The notes below the pieces were generated by a model. That model was given only the letters and a program-made list of their open reading frames with translations. It was not told the DNA's origin and searched no databases. 64,000 bases of DNA from contig CM040118.1 of NCBI GenBank assembly GCA_022559845.1, positions 158,306,331 to 158,370,330 of the forward strand, read 5' to 3'. The DNA is from Amorphophallus konjac (Eukaryota > Streptophyta > Magnoliopsida > Alismatales > Araceae). This document shows positions 62,576 to 64,000 of this stretch, in pieces (positions within the stretch are counted from its first letter, which is position 1; every line of letters starts with the position of its first letter). Made by a program: the position numbers and the translations under genes.

Positions 62576-64000
62576 TTTTATTTTCCTTTTCTAGAAGAAA
62601 GCAATGTGAAGGGAGAATAGCAGGAGGAGTGGAGATTGAAAGCTTGGAGAAAGATTGAATCAGAGATGACCCGCGCGGGGGTGTGATGGAGAGTTTGGAG
62701 AATTGCTCGAGGAGCAAGGGAGGAATCGGGAGAGAAATCTGTAGTGAATCTGGAGAAAAGCTGATCATAATTGGCGGCGGTATCGGCACGCGAGAGAACA
62801 ATTGAGAATGTAGAAAAATAAGAAGAGACGGATGCATAGAAGTGAGGGAAAAGAGGCCGGCCCACAGCCTGTCTATTGTAAAACCTTCTTCATATGGAAC
62901 ATCTGGCTCTCCAGTGTCAGTGTAGTCACTCAGCAACTGCCTCTTATCTATAATCACAACCGGCTTTTCAATCAATTCATGTATTAGATGCGGCCATTCC
63001 GGATCAGTCGGCATAAAGAGACGGCTCAAGGCAATAGCAATATCATACATATCGAACCATCTGTACCAATCACACTCTGGATCATCCATCTTCCTTCTCT
63101 TATCAGGCCTTAGAGACTCCAGGGCTTTATAAGTGGCCAATGGTGCAATATGGCGAGCAAACTGTCTCGCATGAACATCTTGACAGTCTAGAATGGAGGT
63201 GATTATTGTAGTCTGCTCATGATTCTGAACGTCACCTGTGACAAAATGTGTCTGCAATGTCCAAGTAAGCGGCTGGCGATCTGTCTTCAAGGTGGATGTC
63301 ATAACTGCCCATGGTTCATCTTCATTTTTGCGCGGCCCTTTGTAGCCCAGGCCGCCTCGTGTAATCAATTTCTGAGGCTTAATAGGCCTAGTCCTGCCTT
63401 GACAACTGGCACCCAGACCTTTACCGTTTTGATACCCCATTTTCATTAGAATTTTCCAGTCAGGGGTGTTTATCATGCTTTTCTTCTTCTTCCCCTTGGA
63501 AGGCAAGGGTGTCATAGCAATTGTCGTGACTATCTCGGGCGACATTGGCCGTGGGTGAGGGAGGTCTAGCATTGATAGCAATGGTTTGTTGGCAGGCCAA
63601 ATAGAAGGAACTGATGAAGCCAAGTGTATATCTTCCTCTGGCAGAATTGGCATACTGGTAACTTTGATAATGCGGCCCTTGTGTGGAAACTTGAGGCACT
63701 GATGATTTGTGGAGGGCACTGCATCAAGCTGTTGAATGTAGGGGCGGCCCAGAATGCCATTAAATGTTGGATCCATGTCCAGAATATGATAATCGGCCGT
63801 GATTGTTGCTGGACCCAAACTGACTTTTAATGTGATCATGCCTAGAGGAGGCTTCTTAGTATTGTCATATGCTGTGACTGTTATGGTAGATGGCCGAATC
63901 AGGTTTTCAGGAATGCCGCACATCTTCAAAGTGCTTGGCGGCAATACATTGATAGATGCTCCAGTGTCCACTAGACACTGTTTCACCGCTACCTTATTGA
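62508..64000 (-). CDS. Gag-protease end of element G: protease and G-patch-like motif (partial)
   Basis: The frame is open to the window edge, so the apparent GTG start at 63986 is not the true start. The retropepsin core reads CLVDTGASINVLP with D-T-G intact and a downstream NGILGRPYI flap-like segment. About 150 residues later is MKMGYQNGKGLGASCQG, then GGLGYKG, a G-patch-like motif as found after proteases in some retroelements. A Ser/Pro/Leu-rich stretch leads to an A-rich tract, where the frame ends at 62508. It overlaps the next frame, which begins at about 62575. Confidence 0.88.
   Translation of the reverse strand, partial: NKVAVKQCLVDTGASINVLPPSTLKMCGIPENLIRPSTITVTAYDNTKKPPLGMITLKVSLGPATITADYHILDMDPTFNGILGRPYIQQLDAVPSTNHQCLKFPHKGRIIKVTSMPILPEEDIHLASSVPSIWPANKPLLSMLDLPHPRPMSPEIVTTIAMTPLPSKGKKKKSMINTPDWKILMKMGYQNGKGLGASCQGRTRPIKPQKLITRGGLGYKGPRKNEDEPWAVMTSTLKTDRQPLTWTLQTHFVTGDVQNHEQTTIITSILDCQDVHARQFARHIAPLATYKALESLRPDKRRKMDDPECDWYRWFDMYDIAIALSRLFMPTDPEWPHLIHELIEKPVVIIDKRQLLSDYTDTGEPDVPYEEGFTIDRLWAGLFSLTSMHPSLLIFLHSQLFSRVPIPPPIMISFSPDSLQISLPIPPLLLEQFSKLSITPPRGSSLIQSFSKLSISTPPAILPSHCFLLEKENKNEDKDKNEKKCQNTNSSVLRLG

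Larger units (their letters stand above)
39872..64000 (-). mobile_element. Element G: Tat-lineage LTR retrotransposon with antisense extra genes, open at the window end
   Basis: The left terminus interrupts the C RT at 39872. The LTR here has its TATA box on the - strand, so this is the 3' LTR. Pol lies on the - strand at 58665-64000 in the order protease, RT, RNase H, archaeal-type RNase H, integrase. Two intron-containing genes lie on the + strand between pol and the LTR, the arrangement known for antisense extra ORFs in Tat elements. The same palindromic motif occurs in the LTR and around both genes, which ties the parts together. Gag and the 5' LTR are outside the window. Element E is inserted within it. 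Confidence 0.85.

Noticed and set aside
1..64000. Bacterial or viral defence system, CRISPR, rRNA operon or host gene cluster
   Set aside because: All interpretable coding sequence belongs to plant LTR retrotransposons and their extra genes. No array or operon pattern is seen.

Overview
This window is plant nuclear DNA made almost entirely of nested LTR retrotransposons of the Ty3/gypsy (Metaviridae) type. A plant is indicated by PBS sequences matching initiator tRNA-Met, chromodomain (chromovirus) pol genes, a Tat-lineage element with two RNase H domains, and plant-only domains (a plant mobile domain and a DUF7745-like domain) carried as intron-containing extra genes. I see no single-copy host gene, rRNA, tRNA or CRISPR. 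The species cannot be named; a repeat-rich heterochromatic region of a large plant genome fits best.

Layout. The oldest layer is element C (+ strand, Tat-like), whose 5' LTR, leader, gag, protease and start of RT lie in pieces at 15192-19041, 29010-33657 and 38793-39871. Four elements sit in C. B (- strand, <1-15191) lies in its 5' LTR. D (- strand, 19042-29009, TSD GCCCT) lies in its gag. F (+ strand, about 33658-38792) lies between protease and RT. G (- strand, Tat lineage, 39872 to beyond 64000) lies in its RT. A (- strand, 1882-9762, TSD CCAAT) is nested in the 3' LTR of B, and E (+ strand, 44304-54010, TSD TAACG) is nested in G. Removing the insertions restores the interrupted sequences, for example the gag frame of C across D.

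D and E are chromoviruses of one superfamily with full gag-protease-RT-RNase H-integrase-chromodomain order. D has a single in-frame TAG. E has two TAGs and a changed protease motif. A, B and F are non-autonomous relatives with no protease, RT, RNase H or integrase core. In their place they carry a conserved protein module I do not recognise, a GCPGPP repeat array and the C-terminal tail of integrase. A shares LTR ends and PBS with D and is probably mobilised by D-type enzymes.

G carries gag-pol on the - strand (protease, G-patch-like motif, RT, RNase H, archaeal-type RNase H, integrase). On its + strand, between pol and the 3' LTR, it carries two intron-containing genes. Around these genes, and in the LTR, lie clusters of a short palindromic motif (about 27 copies) that no coding feature explains.

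The strongest candidates for something undescribed are (1) the accessory module shared by A, B and F, (2) a hairpin in the LTR leader of four LTR families whose stem changes in a compensatory way and which is followed by a splice-donor-like site, and (3) the palindromic motif clusters in G.
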